Shown: positions 44,867 through 53,888, counted from the first letter of the stretch. The stretch: DNA of 64,000 nt from J095 sp964517605 (GCA_964517605.1 CAZFCE010000019.1:49461-113460); one strand, 5' to 3'. Made by a program: numbers and translations. Notes: a model not told the origin generated them from the sequence alone.

Positions 44867-46130
44867 ATACCTGCTGGCCGGCGCGGCCATTATTATAGCC
44901 GGCGTGGCAGGCTGGTTGCTCACCACCGATAGTTTGTACGTGTGGCCGGTGCGCAACACCCTGCAATACCACCTGCTGGTGTGGCTTACCGGCCCGCTCA
45001 CCGAACCGCCCGCCGGGCCAACCGGCACGTTGCGCGGCACGGTTTACAACGCGCAGGGGCAGCCGTTAGCCGGCGCGGGCGTGTTGGTGGCCTATCGCAA
45101 CGGCGTTACCTTTAAAACGCGCGCCAACGCCGAAGGCCATTACACCATTGATAATATTCCGCCGGGCTGGTATCGGCCGGTGGCCGGCGCGCCCGGCTAC
45201 CATAGCCTTCAATTTGGTAACTGGGCCGGGCTGGTGAGCATCAGCGCCAACGCGGTTACTACCGCCACCGCCGTACTAACCGCCAACCCGCCGCAAAAAG
45301 TTGCGCCCGGCACGGCTTTTCGGCTGTCGGATGAAACCACCATTACCTGCAATAAACCGTTAGCTAGCCAGGTTAACCGCTGGCAGGTATTTTTTAATAA
45401 CGCCGATGGCCGGCCCAACCAACCCACGTTTTATTACACGCCTCTCACCGCCACCGTGACCGGTAAATTGCCGCTGCTGCTGGCCGTCTATCCCGGCCCG
45501 GCGGACAGTTGGGAATGCGCCAGCGCGCCGCTGGCCGCCGCCGGATACGCGGTGCTGGCCGCCGGCCCGGCCTACACCTTTAATCTTGAAGCGGATTTGG
45601 ATGAACTGGAACGGTCGCTGGCGTTTGCCCGGCAGGGGCAACTGCCCGGTACCATCGGCCAGCCGTTGGCGCTGCTGGGCGGCAGTTACAGCAGCCTGCA
45701 CGTGCAGCGGTTACTTCAGCGCGGCCAGCCAAATGTAGCCGGGGCGCTACTGCTGGGGCCGCCCACCGACCTGTTTGAGATGCGGCATCAACTGGAAAAA
45801 GGCACGTACATTCCCCCGTTTGGGCTGGATAAAGCCTTCATCGCGTTGGGGCTGCCCGGCAGCGAGCCGTTACGTTACTGGGATTACTCCGGCGCGTACC
45901 ACGTGCGAGCCGATTTTCCGCCGCTGGCCATTTTGCACAGCCACACCGACGAGGTGGTGCCATATCAGCAAAGCCAGCTTTTAGCCCAAAATCTGGAACA
46001 GGTGGGCGCGCCGTATGAACTGCACTTTTTTGACGGGGCCAGTCACTATCTAATGGCCGAAGGCGGTGACGCCGACACCCAAAAAATATTTGGCATTGCC
46101 ATGGACTTTCTGGCGCGACGGCTGCATTAA
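44844..46130 (+). CDS. Membrane-anchored alpha/beta hydrolase with carboxypeptidase-regulatory-like domain
   Basis: A 428-residue protein. An N-terminal helix (about 9-28) probably anchors it outside the membrane. A carboxypeptidase-regulatory-like beta domain (about 58-135: GTLRGTVYNAQGQPLAGAGV, GHYTIDNIPPGWY) is followed by an alpha/beta hydrolase domain. The probable triad is Ser in LLGGSYSS (about 279), Asp in HSHTDEVVP (about 371) and His in GASHYLM (about 397), which resembles the prolyl-oligopeptidase/acyl-esterase type. The substrate may be a peptide or an acyl ester. The start overlaps wecB by 23 bases, yet codon use is again like the GC-rich chromosome, so the glycan cluster may end here. 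Confidence 0.88.
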   Translation: MNQVRSPKYLLAGAAIIIAGVAGWLLTTDSLYVWPVRNTLQYHLLVWLTGPLTEPPAGPTGTLRGTVYNAQGQPLAGAGVLVAYRNGVTFKTRANAEGHYTIDNIPPGWYRPVAGAPGYHSLQFGNWAGLVSISANAVTTATAVLTANPPQKVAPGTAFRLSDETTITCNKPLASQVNRWQVFFNNADGRPNQPTFYYTPLTATVTGKLPLLLAVYPGPADSWECASAPLAAAGYAVLAAGPAYTFNLEADLDELERSLAFARQGQLPGTIGQPLALLGGSYSSLHVQRLLQRGQPNVAGALLLGPPTDLFEMRHQLEKGTYIPPFGLDKAFIALGLPGSEPLRYWDYSGAYHVRADFPPLAILHSHTDEVVPYQQSQLLAQNLEQVGAPYELHFFDGASHYLMAEGGDADTQKIFGIAMDFLARRLH

Positions 46131-46195
46131 AACTTATACTTTTACCGGCCCCATGCTACAATTACCCTCATAAAAAATGTGGCGGAGTGAATCCG

Positions 46196-46645
46196 GTGAG
46201 CGATGACTGGGAAAAGCAGCTGCGGAGCCTGTACGAAACTGACAAATCCATAGAACAAGCCAAACTAACCCAACAACAGCAAGAGCAGCAAAAGTTTGAG
46301 CAAGCCATCGAATTGCTGCAAAAGGTCAAAGCGCACGAACTGCTGCGGAAAACCCAGGAATTGTTACTGAACGGCGCGGGCGCGCTGGTCATCTACGAAA
46401 AATCAGTTGAATATGACCGGGCGATTGTGTTGGCCTGGCAGGGTTCGGTTTCAAATGCGCAGCGGCCCAATCCCCAAAGCCCAGAAGGTTACTCCTACAT
46501 TGCCGTGGGCGTGCGCAACGGCCAACTGCTGGTCAACAACCAGCCGGTGCCGGCCACGTCCGATGCCCTCAGAACAGCCCTGCTGGAAGCGGCCAAAAAC
46601 CCGGCTGTAACCCAGCGCCAAAAACCACTTTCAAGAAGCAAATAA
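46196..46645 (+). CDS. Small coiled-coil protein of unknown function
   Basis: A protein of about 149 residues. The N-terminal half is helical, Gln/Glu/Lys-rich and likely coiled (about 10-60, with KLTQQQQEQQKFEQAIELLQ). The C-terminal half has a globular core (LVIYEKSVEYDRAIVLAWQG, YSYIAVGVRNGQLLVNNQPV). A GTG at 46187 is also in frame, but GGCGGAG at 46181-46187 favours the GTG at 46196. No family is recognised. It precedes the mevalonate-pathway gene by 4 bases, so they are co-transcribed. Confidence 0.72.
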   Translation: MSDDWEKQLRSLYETDKSIEQAKLTQQQQEQQKFEQAIELLQKVKAHELLRKTQELLLNGAGALVIYEKSVEYDRAIVLAWQGSVSNAQRPNPQSPEGYSYIAVGVRNGQLLVNNQPVPATSDALRTALLEAAKNPAVTQRQKPLSRSK

Positions 46646-46649
46646 ACAA

Positions 46650-47696
46650 ATGACCACAACTCAATCCAACACCCAAACCGCGCTACGCGAACAAGCCGCC
46701 GCCAACCGGCAGGCCACCGCGCTGGCCCACCCTAATATTGCTTTTATCAAATACTGGGGCAACCACAACGATGCCCTGCGCCTGCCCGTTAATTCATCCC
46801 TGTCCATGAATTTAGACAGCCTGCACGCCATTACCACTGTTACCTTTACCCCCGCCCTGCCCGCCGACCGGCTAACCATCAACGGCGCAGACATAACCGG
46901 AGCCGGGCTGGCGCGGGTTACGGCCACGCTCGATTTAATCCGGGCCGAAGCGCAACTCAACTGGCCGGCGCAGATTGAATCACAAAGCAACTTTCCGGTG
47001 GGGTCGGGCATTGCCTCATCGGCGGCGGCCTTTGCCGCGCTGGCCGTGGCCGGAGCCGCCGCCGCCGGACTGCCCGCCACCGAGGCGCAACTTTCGCGGC
47101 TGGCCCGGCGCGGGTCGGGGTCGGCCAGCCGGTCGGTGCCAACCGGCTATTGCGAATGGCTGACCGGTACCGACGCAAGCTCGGTGGCGACCAGCATTGC
47201 CCCGCCCGAACACTGGGATTTACGCGACCTGGTGGTGGTTGTTAGCCAGCAGCACAAAAGCGTGGGGTCTACCGGCGGCCATCCGCTGGCCCAAACCAGT
47301 TCGCTGCAAGCGGCGCGGGTGGCCGGAGCCGCGCCCCGGCTGGCCGCCTGCAAAGCGGCGCTGCTGGCGTGTAATCTGGCGGAGATGGGGCCGGTCATCG
47401 AAGAGGATGCCATAATCATGCACTCGGTGATGATGTCGAGCCACCCGCCGCTGTACTACTGGAATCCCGCCACGATGGCCATCATCCAGGCCACCCAACA
47501 GTGGCGCGCCGATGGACTGCCCGTGTACTTTACCATTGATGCCGGGCCAAACGTGCACCTTATCTGCGAGGCGGCCCACGCCGCCGCCGTCGAAGCCGCC
47601 GCCCGGCAAATTCCGGGGGTGCAAACCGTGCTCTCCAGCGGCCCTGGCGGCCCGGCCCGGCTGTTGCCCGCGCCCGGCGCGCCGTTTTCAGGTTGA
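46650..47696 (+). CDS. mvaD: Diphosphomevalonate (or phosphomevalonate) decarboxylase
   Basis: A 348-residue GHMP-kinase-fold decarboxylase of the mevalonate pathway, which makes isopentenyl (di)phosphate from phosphorylated mevalonate with ATP. Motifs are ALAHPNIAFIKYWGNHND (about 24-41), PVNSSLSMNLDS (about 46-57), PVGSGIASSAAAFAALAVAG (about 116-135), GSGSASRSVPTGYCEWLTG (about 152-170, catalytic Arg) and FTIDAGPNVHLI (catalytic Asp near 290). The usual KYWGK lysine is Asn here. Some Chloroflexota relatives (Roseiflexus) act on the monophosphate and use isopentenyl phosphate kinase, so substrate choice is open. No other mevalonate gene is in the window. Confidence 0.93.
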   Translation: MTTTQSNTQTALREQAAANRQATALAHPNIAFIKYWGNHNDALRLPVNSSLSMNLDSLHAITTVTFTPALPADRLTINGADITGAGLARVTATLDLIRAEAQLNWPAQIESQSNFPVGSGIASSAAAFAALAVAGAAAAGLPATEAQLSRLARRGSGSASRSVPTGYCEWLTGTDASSVATSIAPPEHWDLRDLVVVVSQQHKSVGSTGGHPLAQTSSLQAARVAGAAPRLAACKAALLACNLAEMGPVIEEDAIIMHSVMMSSHPPLYYWNPATMAIIQATQQWRADGLPVYFTIDAGPNVHLICEAAHAAAVEAAARQIPGVQTVLSSGPGGPARLLPAPGAPFSG

Positions 47697-47802
47697 TTTA
47701 ATTTTTGGGCGGCATACTCGCGGGTAGAATATGTTTGGCAAGAAAAAGGGGCATAAGTATAATGATGTTACCCGGCGCGGCCCGCGCCCAAGGAGTTGAA
47801 TT

Positions 47803-49209
47803 TTGACGACATTAATTGCATTTGTTTTGATTTTGAGCATCTTGATATTTGTGCACGAACTGGGGCACTTTATTGTAGCCAAACGGTCCGGCATCACCGT
47901 TGAAGAATTTGCCATTGGCTTTCCACCGCGCGCCATCAAATTATGGCAGGGCGAAGGCCGGATTACGCTTGACGGCCACGACTTTGTGATTGGCCGTAAC
48001 GTAAAAGTGCCGCGCACCGTTCAAACCGGCGCAAAAATCTACGCCGAAACCGCCATTGACGACAAAGGGCGTCCGGCGGTAACGTACCTGGAATTGATAG
48101 AATCCGCCGAGGGCGAAACGCCAGCCCAACCCGCCGCCAACAGCGAAACCAGATTTTTTGGGCTGTTTGCCGCCGCTCAAAAAGAGGCCAAACCGCAGCC
48201 AGAAGCCAATCGCCCCACCGTAATTGTGGATGGCCTGGTGCGCCCCACCGAATACTGCCTCAACTGGATTCCGCTGGGCGGCTACGTGCGCATGCTGGGC
48301 GAAGAAGACCCCACCGACCCCGGCAGTTTTGCCAGCAAAAGCAAGCGGATTCGGCTGGCGGTGCTGGCTGCCGGTTCGCTGATGAATTTGCTCACGGCGG
48401 TGGTGTTCTTCACCTTCACCTCGATGGCGGGCGTGCCGGAGCCGGTCACCGGCACCAATTTGGCCGGCGAAGAAGCGCCCATCGCCACCACCCTCATCAC
48501 CGAAGTGCTGGCCAACACGCCGGCCCAGGTTGCCGGGCTGCAAGCCGGCGACATCATCAAAGGGGCCGATGCCGTTGACTTTAAACACGTGGGCGACCTG
48601 ATTCACTACGTTAACCAGCACAAAGGCCAGGAAATCACGCTGCATATTCAGCGCAAAACGCAAACCATCAACGCGCCGCTAACGCCCCGCGTTAACCCAC
48701 CCAAAGGTGAGGGGTCAATGGGCATTGGCGTTAGCTACGATAATCTTGAAAACAAAAAAGTGTACTATCCCATTACCACGGCGATGGTGCGCGGGGTGCA
48801 ACAAACCGCCGAATACGTGGGGCTGGTCTTTTATATGCCGATTGCCATTATGCGTAACCTGGTGCCCGCCGAAGCCGCTCGCCCCACCGGGCCGGTGGGT
48901 ATTTACCAGCAAACCGGCTCGGCAGTGAACGCCGCCGTAACAATGGACTGGTGGTTTCCTATTTTGTGGCTCACGGCCATTTTGAGCACGGCGCTGGCCG
49001 TAACCAATTTGCTGCCGCTGCCCGCGCTCGATGGAGGCCGGATTATGTTTGTAATCCTTGAAGCCATGCGCGGCAAACGCATTGCCCCGGAAAAAGAAGG
49101 CGCTATCCATTTTATTGGGCTGGCGCTATTACTCACGCTGATGCTGGTCATTAGCTACTACGATGTTAGCAAACCCCTACCTACTATTGATTGGTCAAGT
49201 TTTTTCTAA
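47803..49209 (+). CDS. rseP: Site-2 intramembrane zinc metalloprotease (RseP/M50 family)
   Basis: A 468-residue protease. TM1 carries the zinc-binding HELGH (18-22). A PDZ domain (about 215-300; TPAQVAGLQAGDIIKGADAV) and later helices follow, with LLPLPALDGGRIMFV (about 404-418) providing the third zinc ligand Asp. Between HELGH and the GGYVRML loop (about 163) lie roughly 95 more residues than in E. coli RseP, containing an Ala/Glu/Pro-rich segment. Family members cut membrane-bound anti-sigma factors or signal peptide remnants. The start is TTG with AGGAG 7 bases before it. The next gene begins directly after the stop. Confidence 0.94.
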   Translation: MTTLIAFVLILSILIFVHELGHFIVAKRSGITVEEFAIGFPPRAIKLWQGEGRITLDGHDFVIGRNVKVPRTVQTGAKIYAETAIDDKGRPAVTYLELIESAEGETPAQPAANSETRFFGLFAAAQKEAKPQPEANRPTVIVDGLVRPTEYCLNWIPLGGYVRMLGEEDPTDPGSFASKSKRIRLAVLAAGSLMNLLTAVVFFTFTSMAGVPEPVTGTNLAGEEAPIATTLITEVLANTPAQVAGLQAGDIIKGADAVDFKHVGDLIHYVNQHKGQEITLHIQRKTQTINAPLTPRVNPPKGEGSMGIGVSYDNLENKKVYYPITTAMVRGVQQTAEYVGLVFYMPIAIMRNLVPAEAARPTGPVGIYQQTGSAVNAAVTMDWWFPILWLTAILSTALAVTNLLPLPALDGGRIMFVILEAMRGKRIAPEKEGAIHFIGLALLLTLMLVISYYDVSKPLPTIDWSSFF

Positions 49210-50085
49210 ATGGAACATCTCTGCCCGAATTGCCAAAATTCCGTTGAGCCGGGCTGGCGGGTTTGCCCGCAGTGCGGCTTTACCAAAACCGATGACACCA
49301 CCAAAACCATCCGGTGTAAAGTGTGCGGGCGGCGCGCCCGCCCCAACTTTTTGGTTTGTCCCCATTGCGGAGCCAATCTGGAACCCAAACCGCTGCCCAT
49401 TCTCCAGTTGGGGCTGGCGGCGATACTTATTGTGGGCCTGATTTTTGGCTGGATGCAGCTAGGCCCGCGCCTGACCCGCGGCGCAAAAGCAGTGACGCTG
49501 GCGATTAACCCGCCCACGCCTACGCCCACCTTTACCCTGACGCCAACATTTACGCCCAGCCCTACCAGCACGCCCACATCCACCCCTACCGAAACGCCCA
49601 CGGCCGTGCCCTCGGCCACCCCCACCGAAACCAGCACGCCCGTGCCCACCGAAACGCCCACGGCTACCCACACCCCGCGTCCCGGTGCGCCCACCGCCAC
49701 CGCTACGCCCACCATCACACCCACGCCCACGCCCAAATTTGGCAAACCGGTAATTTTGGGGCCGGCTGATGGCAAACTCTACGGGCGGCACGATGAACTG
49801 GTGCTGCGCTGGCAAGAAATGGGGGCGCTGGCCGATAACGAATTTTACGCCATTCGGATGACCTGGCAGCAAAACGGCCAGTTGGCCTACGGCGGCACCA
49901 ACACCAAAAACAACTTCTGGGTGGTTCCGCCCGATATGTACTGGGGACTGGCCGATGAATTTACAGGCCGAAAATACGAATGGTACGTGTATGTAGAAGA
50001 AACCATTACCGATGCCAACGGGCAAAAAATCGCCCGGCCCGCCAGCGATGTGAGCGATACCTATTCATTTATGTGGCAACAGTGA
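49210..50085 (+). CDS. Zinc-ribbon protein with one TM helix, Pro/Thr-rich stalk and extracytoplasmic beta domain
   Basis: A 291-residue protein. Two zinc ribbons (LCPNC...VCPQCG, 4-22; RCKVCG...VCPHCG, about 37-57) precede a membrane helix (about 69-87). A stalk of about 70 residues rich in TPTPT and STPTE (about 98-175) follows, then a C-terminal Trp/Tyr-rich domain (about 180-290; VILGPADGKLY, LRWQEMGALADNEFYAIRMT, YEWYVYVEE). The topology suggests an internal zinc ribbon and an external ligand-binding domain. It begins immediately after rseP, so it may be processed or regulated with it, which is inference. Confidence 0.85.
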   Translation: MEHLCPNCQNSVEPGWRVCPQCGFTKTDDTTKTIRCKVCGRRARPNFLVCPHCGANLEPKPLPILQLGLAAILIVGLIFGWMQLGPRLTRGAKAVTLAINPPTPTPTFTLTPTFTPSPTSTPTSTPTETPTAVPSATPTETSTPVPTETPTATHTPRPGAPTATATPTITPTPTPKFGKPVILGPADGKLYGRHDELVLRWQEMGALADNEFYAIRMTWQQNGQLAYGGTNTKNNFWVVPPDMYWGLADEFTGRKYEWYVYVEETITDANGQKIARPASDVSDTYSFMWQQ

Positions 50086-50094
50086 GTATAAATT

Positions 50095-51114
50095 ATGAGC
50101 ACCTCATTTAAAGATATTTTACAAAATATAGCAACCGACCCGCAGTTACACACCAGTCACCTTTATATTTTGTCTAAAATGGACAAAACCCGGCTGACCA
50201 CTTTTAAAGAAATGTGGCCAACCATTCCCGTTAAACGGCAACGCGACATCCTTCAGGAATTGATGGAGATTACCGAAGCCAATTTTGAAGTTGATTTTGA
50301 CCCGGTTTTTCTGCTGGGCATGGGCGACCCCGACGCCGAAGTGCGGGCGCTATCCATAAAATGTTTGTGGGAACACGAGCGCCCGGCGCTCATTCGCCCA
50401 CTGGTGCACCTGCTCAAAACCGATGAGGCCGACATTGTGCGCGAAGCCGCCGCCTCGGCGCTGGGCAAGTTTATTTACCTGCGCGAACTGGAAGAAATAG
50501 ACCCCAACGAAGCCGCGCTGGCCGAAGAAGTCCTGCTGGAAACCATTCACCAGGGTACCGAAACCGTAGACGTGCGGCGGCGGGCCATCGAAGCCATATC
50601 GTATTCCGGCGACAAACGGGTTCCGCCCATCATTGAAACCGCCTACTACAGCGACGACGAAAAAATGCAGGCAAGCGCCGTGTTTAGCATGGGCCGCAAC
50701 TCGGACCAGCGCTGGCTGCCCCTGATCATTGAAGAATTGGATAACCCCAACAGCGAAATCCGGTTTGAGGCGTGCCGCGCCAGCGGCGAACTCGAAGCCA
50801 AGGAGGCCATAGAAAAACTGGTGGCCTTGATTGAAGAAGACCCCGATGTGGAAGTGCAGGAAATGGCTATTTGGGCTTTGGGCCGGATTGGCGGGCAAAC
50901 CGCCCGCGATGTGCTGGAAGAATGCCTTGACCACGAAAACGAGGTGCTGGCTAACGCTGCCGAAGAGGCGCTGGACGAGCTGAACATTTATGATGAATCG
51001 TTGATGCTGTACGATTTTACCGATTATATGGATGACGACGACGACCTGGACGACTTTGACGACCCGGATGAATTTACCGGGCGGCAGCGGACGGGAGGCG
51101 GCTACATCAACTAG
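50095..51114 (+). CDS. HEAT-repeat protein with very acidic C-terminus
   Basis: A 339-residue soluble protein. About residues 75-305 consist of six to seven HEAT/PBS-lyase repeats (DPDAEVRALSIKCLWEH, DEADIVREAAASALGKF, DEKMQASAVFSMGR, NPNSEIRFEACRASGELEAK, DPDVEVQEMAIWALGRIGG, ENEVLANAAEEALDEL). The tail is Asp-rich (YMDDDDDLDDFDDPDEF). HEAT repeats make protein-binding superhelices. The partner is unknown, and the acidic tail suggests a basic partner. It is followed by a strong terminator, closing a probable rseP transcript. Confidence 0.9.
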   Translation: MSTSFKDILQNIATDPQLHTSHLYILSKMDKTRLTTFKEMWPTIPVKRQRDILQELMEITEANFEVDFDPVFLLGMGDPDAEVRALSIKCLWEHERPALIRPLVHLLKTDEADIVREAAASALGKFIYLRELEEIDPNEAALAEEVLLETIHQGTETVDVRRRAIEAISYSGDKRVPPIIETAYYSDDEKMQASAVFSMGRNSDQRWLPLIIEELDNPNSEIRFEACRASGELEAKEAIEKLVALIEEDPDVEVQEMAIWALGRIGGQTARDVLEECLDHENEVLANAAEEALDELNIYDESLMLYDFTDYMDDDDDLDDFDDPDEFTGRQRTGGGYIN

Positions 51115-51138
51115 CCCGCCGGTTAATTTTATTACCCC

Positions 51139-51175
51139 AAACCGCAAGGGTAGTTTCCCCTTGCGGTTTATTTTT
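51139..51175 (+). terminator. Intrinsic terminator after the HEAT-repeat gene
   Basis: Arms AAACCGCAAGGG (51139-51150) and CCCTTGCGGTTT (51158-51169) form a perfect 12-bp stem with a 7-base loop, followed by ATTTTTG. Confidence 0.9.
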
Positions 51176-51191
51176 GTCAGCGAGAACACCA

Positions 51192-52103
51192 ATGTCCGAA
51201 GTGCTTTCCATCATCCTGACCATTATCGCCCCCATTATTATAGTTGCCGCCATTGGCGTGGTGCTGGACCGCACCAACACCCTCGACGCCCGCACCATGT
51301 CCAGGGTAATTATTTACACCGCCAGCCCATCACTGGCGTTTTACAGCATGGCCACCGCCACCCTGCAAAGCCACGAGGTATTTAACCTGTTCAGTTACGC
51401 CATTTTACAGGGACTCGCCGCCACTATTGTGGCCTGGCTGATTACCCGCCTGCTCAACATGGATCGGCTGACGGCCAGCGCCTTTGTGCTGGCGGTGGGG
51501 TTTATGAACATTGGCAATTACGGCATCCCGTTTAATGAATTTGCCTTTGGTAAACCCGGCCTGGAACGCGCCATGGTTGTTACCGTGGGACAACAGTTTT
51601 TTGTGTACAGTATTGGCGTGTTTGTGGCCTCGTGGGGGCAGGCGTCAATCTGGCAATCCCTTAAAAATGCGGCCAAAGTGCCCACGCCCTACGCCGCCGT
51701 AGCCGGCCTGTTGGTAAATTTTAGCGGCGTAGAAGTACCCATCTTGATAATGCGCGTGGTGCAGATTTTGCAGAGTTTGGCCATTCCGCTGATGTTGCTG
51801 CTGCTGGGCGTTCAGATTTCGCGGGTAAAATTCAGAGAGGGCAACTGGACAATTATCTGGAGCGCGGCGGCCATGCGGCTCATTGGCGGGCCGCTGGTGG
51901 GAGCGGCGCTGGCTACCTTATTAGGCTTGCAGGGCGTTAGCTGGCAGGTGGGCATTATCCAGGCCGGCATGCCCACCGCCGTTGTCACCACCATTTTAGC
52001 CACCGAATTTGAGAGCGATCCCCAGATTACCAGCAGCGTGGTGCTGGTATCCACGTTACTCAGCGTAATTACGCTAAGCGTGCTGCTATCAATTTTGCGG
52101 TGA
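51192..52103 (+). CDS. AEC-family transporter (auxin efflux carrier-like permease)
   Basis: A protein of 303 residues with about ten transmembrane helices in two halves. It begins SEVLSIILTIIAPIIIVAAI and includes GFMNIGNYGIPFNEFAFG (about 104-121) and GIIQAGMPTAVVTTILATEF (about 256-275), which match the helix-break regions of the AEC/bile-acid-sodium-symporter fold. Bacterial members export or import malate, malonate or other organic acids; the substrate is unknown. I prefer the ATG at 51192 to an in-frame GTG 18 bases upstream because that GTG lies close to the preceding terminator. It converges on the zinc-finger gene, overlapping it by 15 bases. Confidence 0.92.
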   Translation: MSEVLSIILTIIAPIIIVAAIGVVLDRTNTLDARTMSRVIIYTASPSLAFYSMATATLQSHEVFNLFSYAILQGLAATIVAWLITRLLNMDRLTASAFVLAVGFMNIGNYGIPFNEFAFGKPGLERAMVVTVGQQFFVYSIGVFVASWGQASIWQSLKNAAKVPTPYAAVAGLLVNFSGVEVPILIMRVVQILQSLAIPLMLLLLGVQISRVKFREGNWTIIWSAAAMRLIGGPLVGAALATLLGLQGVSWQVGIIQAGMPTAVVTTILATEFESDPQITSSVVLVSTLLSVITLSVLLSILR

Positions 52104-52805
52104 GTCCTCCGGCGGCGCGGGCCGCAGCAACGGCACTCTGGCCATAATGTAGGCGGCTACCAGCGCCGCTTCGTGGGGATAGCAGCCCACAAAATAGGTA
52201 GCGTAATCCTCGCCCGCAATTTGCAGCGCCACCGCGTTGGAGTACGCCTGCACCGCCGCCACTTTGCGCCCCAACCGGATAAACGTAAACTGGTTACTGG
52301 GCAGCACCAACCGCTGGGTGGTACAAAACAGGTTGCCTTCATCCTGCCACTTAAGGTTGGGCAACACCGCCTTAGGCGCGGGCAGGTACCAGCTTGCCGC
52401 AGTTAGCGGCGGGCCAAAACCTCGCCGAATCCCCACCACGTTGACAAAACATTCTTCGCGCAACTGCTCTAAAATAATCTGGGCCAGCACCGTGCGCACC
52501 GGGCGAATCACCTCAACCTGACCGGCGGCAATCTGGGCCAGTTGGGAGTTACTGTAAACGTTGCCAATGGCAATTTTCAGCGGGTCGGGGGACAGCGTTA
52601 CATTTTTCAGGGCATCCATTGCCAGCGAGTAATCGCCGCGCCCCAAACTTTCTACGCCCAATTGCCCTTTTTTCAACACCCCCAACACCGATTTATCCTT
52701 TAAAGTTAAACCACAGTGATCGCACTTAAAAACACCGGCGGCTTGCCGCACCACCGGCGCTTGCAAGCACAGTGGGCATTCCTTGTACAGTGTATCTTGC
52801 GTCAT
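52089..52805 (-). CDS. Zinc-finger protein of unknown function
   Basis: A protein of 238 residues. An N-terminal C4 zinc ribbon (ECPLC, about 9-13, and KCDHCG, about 27-32) is followed by a mixed alpha/beta region that matches no family I know. Visible parts include GVESLGRGDYSLAMDALKNV, VNVVGIRRGFGPPL and LFCTTQRLVLPSNQFTFIRL. The latter resembles a PH-like short-strand domain that also occurs in zinc-ribbon proteins of this kind. No membrane helix is seen. The start at 52805 is supported by GGAAGGAA; the open frame upstream is ignored. Confidence 0.8.
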   Translation of the reverse strand: MTQDTLYKECPLCLQAPVVRQAAGVFKCDHCGLTLKDKSVLGVLKKGQLGVESLGRGDYSLAMDALKNVTLSPDPLKIAIGNVYSNSQLAQIAAGQVEVIRPVRTVLAQIILEQLREECFVNVVGIRRGFGPPLTAASWYLPAPKAVLPNLKWQDEGNLFCTTQRLVLPSNQFTFIRLGRKVAAVQAYSNAVALQIAGEDYATYFVGCYPHEAALVAAYIMARVPLLRPAPPEDSPQN

Positions 52806-52970
52806 AAAAAAAGTTCCTTCCGTTTTAACCCGGCTTTTCCGGCCCGATTGCAAGCATACACAGCCCACTTTATTTAGGCAAACCCGCCGCGCCGCGATTG
52901 CCGGGCCGGATTTGTTACTCCCGGTTATCACCGTTACAATGAATCCAACCCTTATTCCGGCAGAATCACC

Positions 52971-53429
52971 ATGAACACCGGCGCAACCCTGTATTTTATT
53001 TTGATGGTCTTTTTAAGTCCGCTGGCCTTTGGCGCGATGGTCGCCGTGGTGGTGTGGTTTTTTACTCAAAAATCAGATGCCGCTCAGGCCAACCGGGTGT
53101 CCGACATCTGGAATCGCCGCCAGGAGTGGGGCGAGCCGTTGTGTCGCCAGTTGATTGACCGGCAGATTGCCGCCCAAATGACCCCGGCAATGGTTAAACT
53201 GGCCTGGGGCGAGCCGGTTGAAATCAACCGGGCCGCCGCCGCCTCAACCGAGGAGTGGCGCTACCCAACCGGCAGCATCACTTTTGAAAACGGTTTGGTC
53301 ACAACTTTTACCGGCGCGCCGGCCCCGCCCCAACGTAACGCCACCGTGTGGGTGTACATTGGCCTGTTGCTGGGGCTGGCGTTTGTAGTTTCAATCATCA
53401 CTCTGATTGTTGTTTTTATTATCCGCTAA
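52971..53429 (+). CDS. Small membrane protein with SmpA/BamE-like core
   Basis: A 152-residue protein. An N-terminal helix (about 9-34) and a C-terminal helix (about 123-150) enclose a soluble core of about 85 residues. Its pattern MTPAMVKLAWGEPVEINRAA, EEWRYPTGSITFENGLVTTF is the short beta fold seen in SmpA/OmlA-type domains, where a G-P turn and a WxY strand recur. Its function is unknown. Its 3' end overlaps the convergent Lrp/AsnC gene by 39 bases. Confidence 0.78.
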   Translation: MNTGATLYFILMVFLSPLAFGAMVAVVVWFFTQKSDAAQANRVSDIWNRRQEWGEPLCRQLIDRQIAAQMTPAMVKLAWGEPVEINRAAAASTEEWRYPTGSITFENGLVTTFTGAPAPPQRNATVWVYIGLLLGLAFVVSIITLIVVFIIR

Positions 53430-53888
53430 CATCTCATCGCTGATACCCAGCGCCTTTTCCCACTTTTTCAGCACAATAGTTGAGTTGGTGCTTTTATGCG
53501 CCGGCAATGCGCTGAGCCGGTTGTACAAAATATCGCGCAGGTGAGACACATCTCTGGCCCACACCCGCACGTGCGCGTCAAAATCGCCGGTAATGTTAGA
53601 TACCTCCACCACCTCGTCCAGTTGCATTAACTGGTTTACAAATTCGGCAAAATCGTAGCCCTGGTCAACTTTAAGCTGCACAATGCACAAAATACCCTGC
53701 CCCAACGCCACCGGGTTCACCATTACCCGGTAGCCTTCGATTACGCCGGCTTCCTCCATCCGCAAAATACGATCCCGCACCCGGGTGTGGCCCACCGCCA
53801 GCCGTTTGGCAATGCTCACATTTGAGGCCCGCCCGTTTTCCTGCAAAATCCGTAAAATTTGCCTGTCCAGTTCATCTAGCTGGTACAC
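53391..53888 (-). CDS. Lrp/AsnC-family transcriptional regulator
   Basis: A 165-residue regulator. The N-terminal winged HTH (LDELDRQILRILQENGRASN, VSIAKRLAVGHTRVRDRILR, about 3-45) is followed by the RAM ligand-binding domain (about 65-140; GILCIVQLKVDQGYDFAEF, NITGDFDAHVRVWARDV). Such proteins bind amino acids and form octamers on DNA. It starts at GTG, preceded by GGGAG, and is divergent from kamA across 173 bases with operator-like inverted repeats. Control of kamA in response to lysine is the natural hypothesis. Confidence 0.93.
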   Translation of the reverse strand: MYQLDELDRQILRILQENGRASNVSIAKRLAVGHTRVRDRILRMEEAGVIEGYRVMVNPVALGQGILCIVQLKVDQGYDFAEFVNQLMQLDEVVEVSNITGDFDAHVRVWARDVSHLRDILYNRLSALPAHKSTNSTIVLKKWEKALGISDEMLADNKNNNQSDD

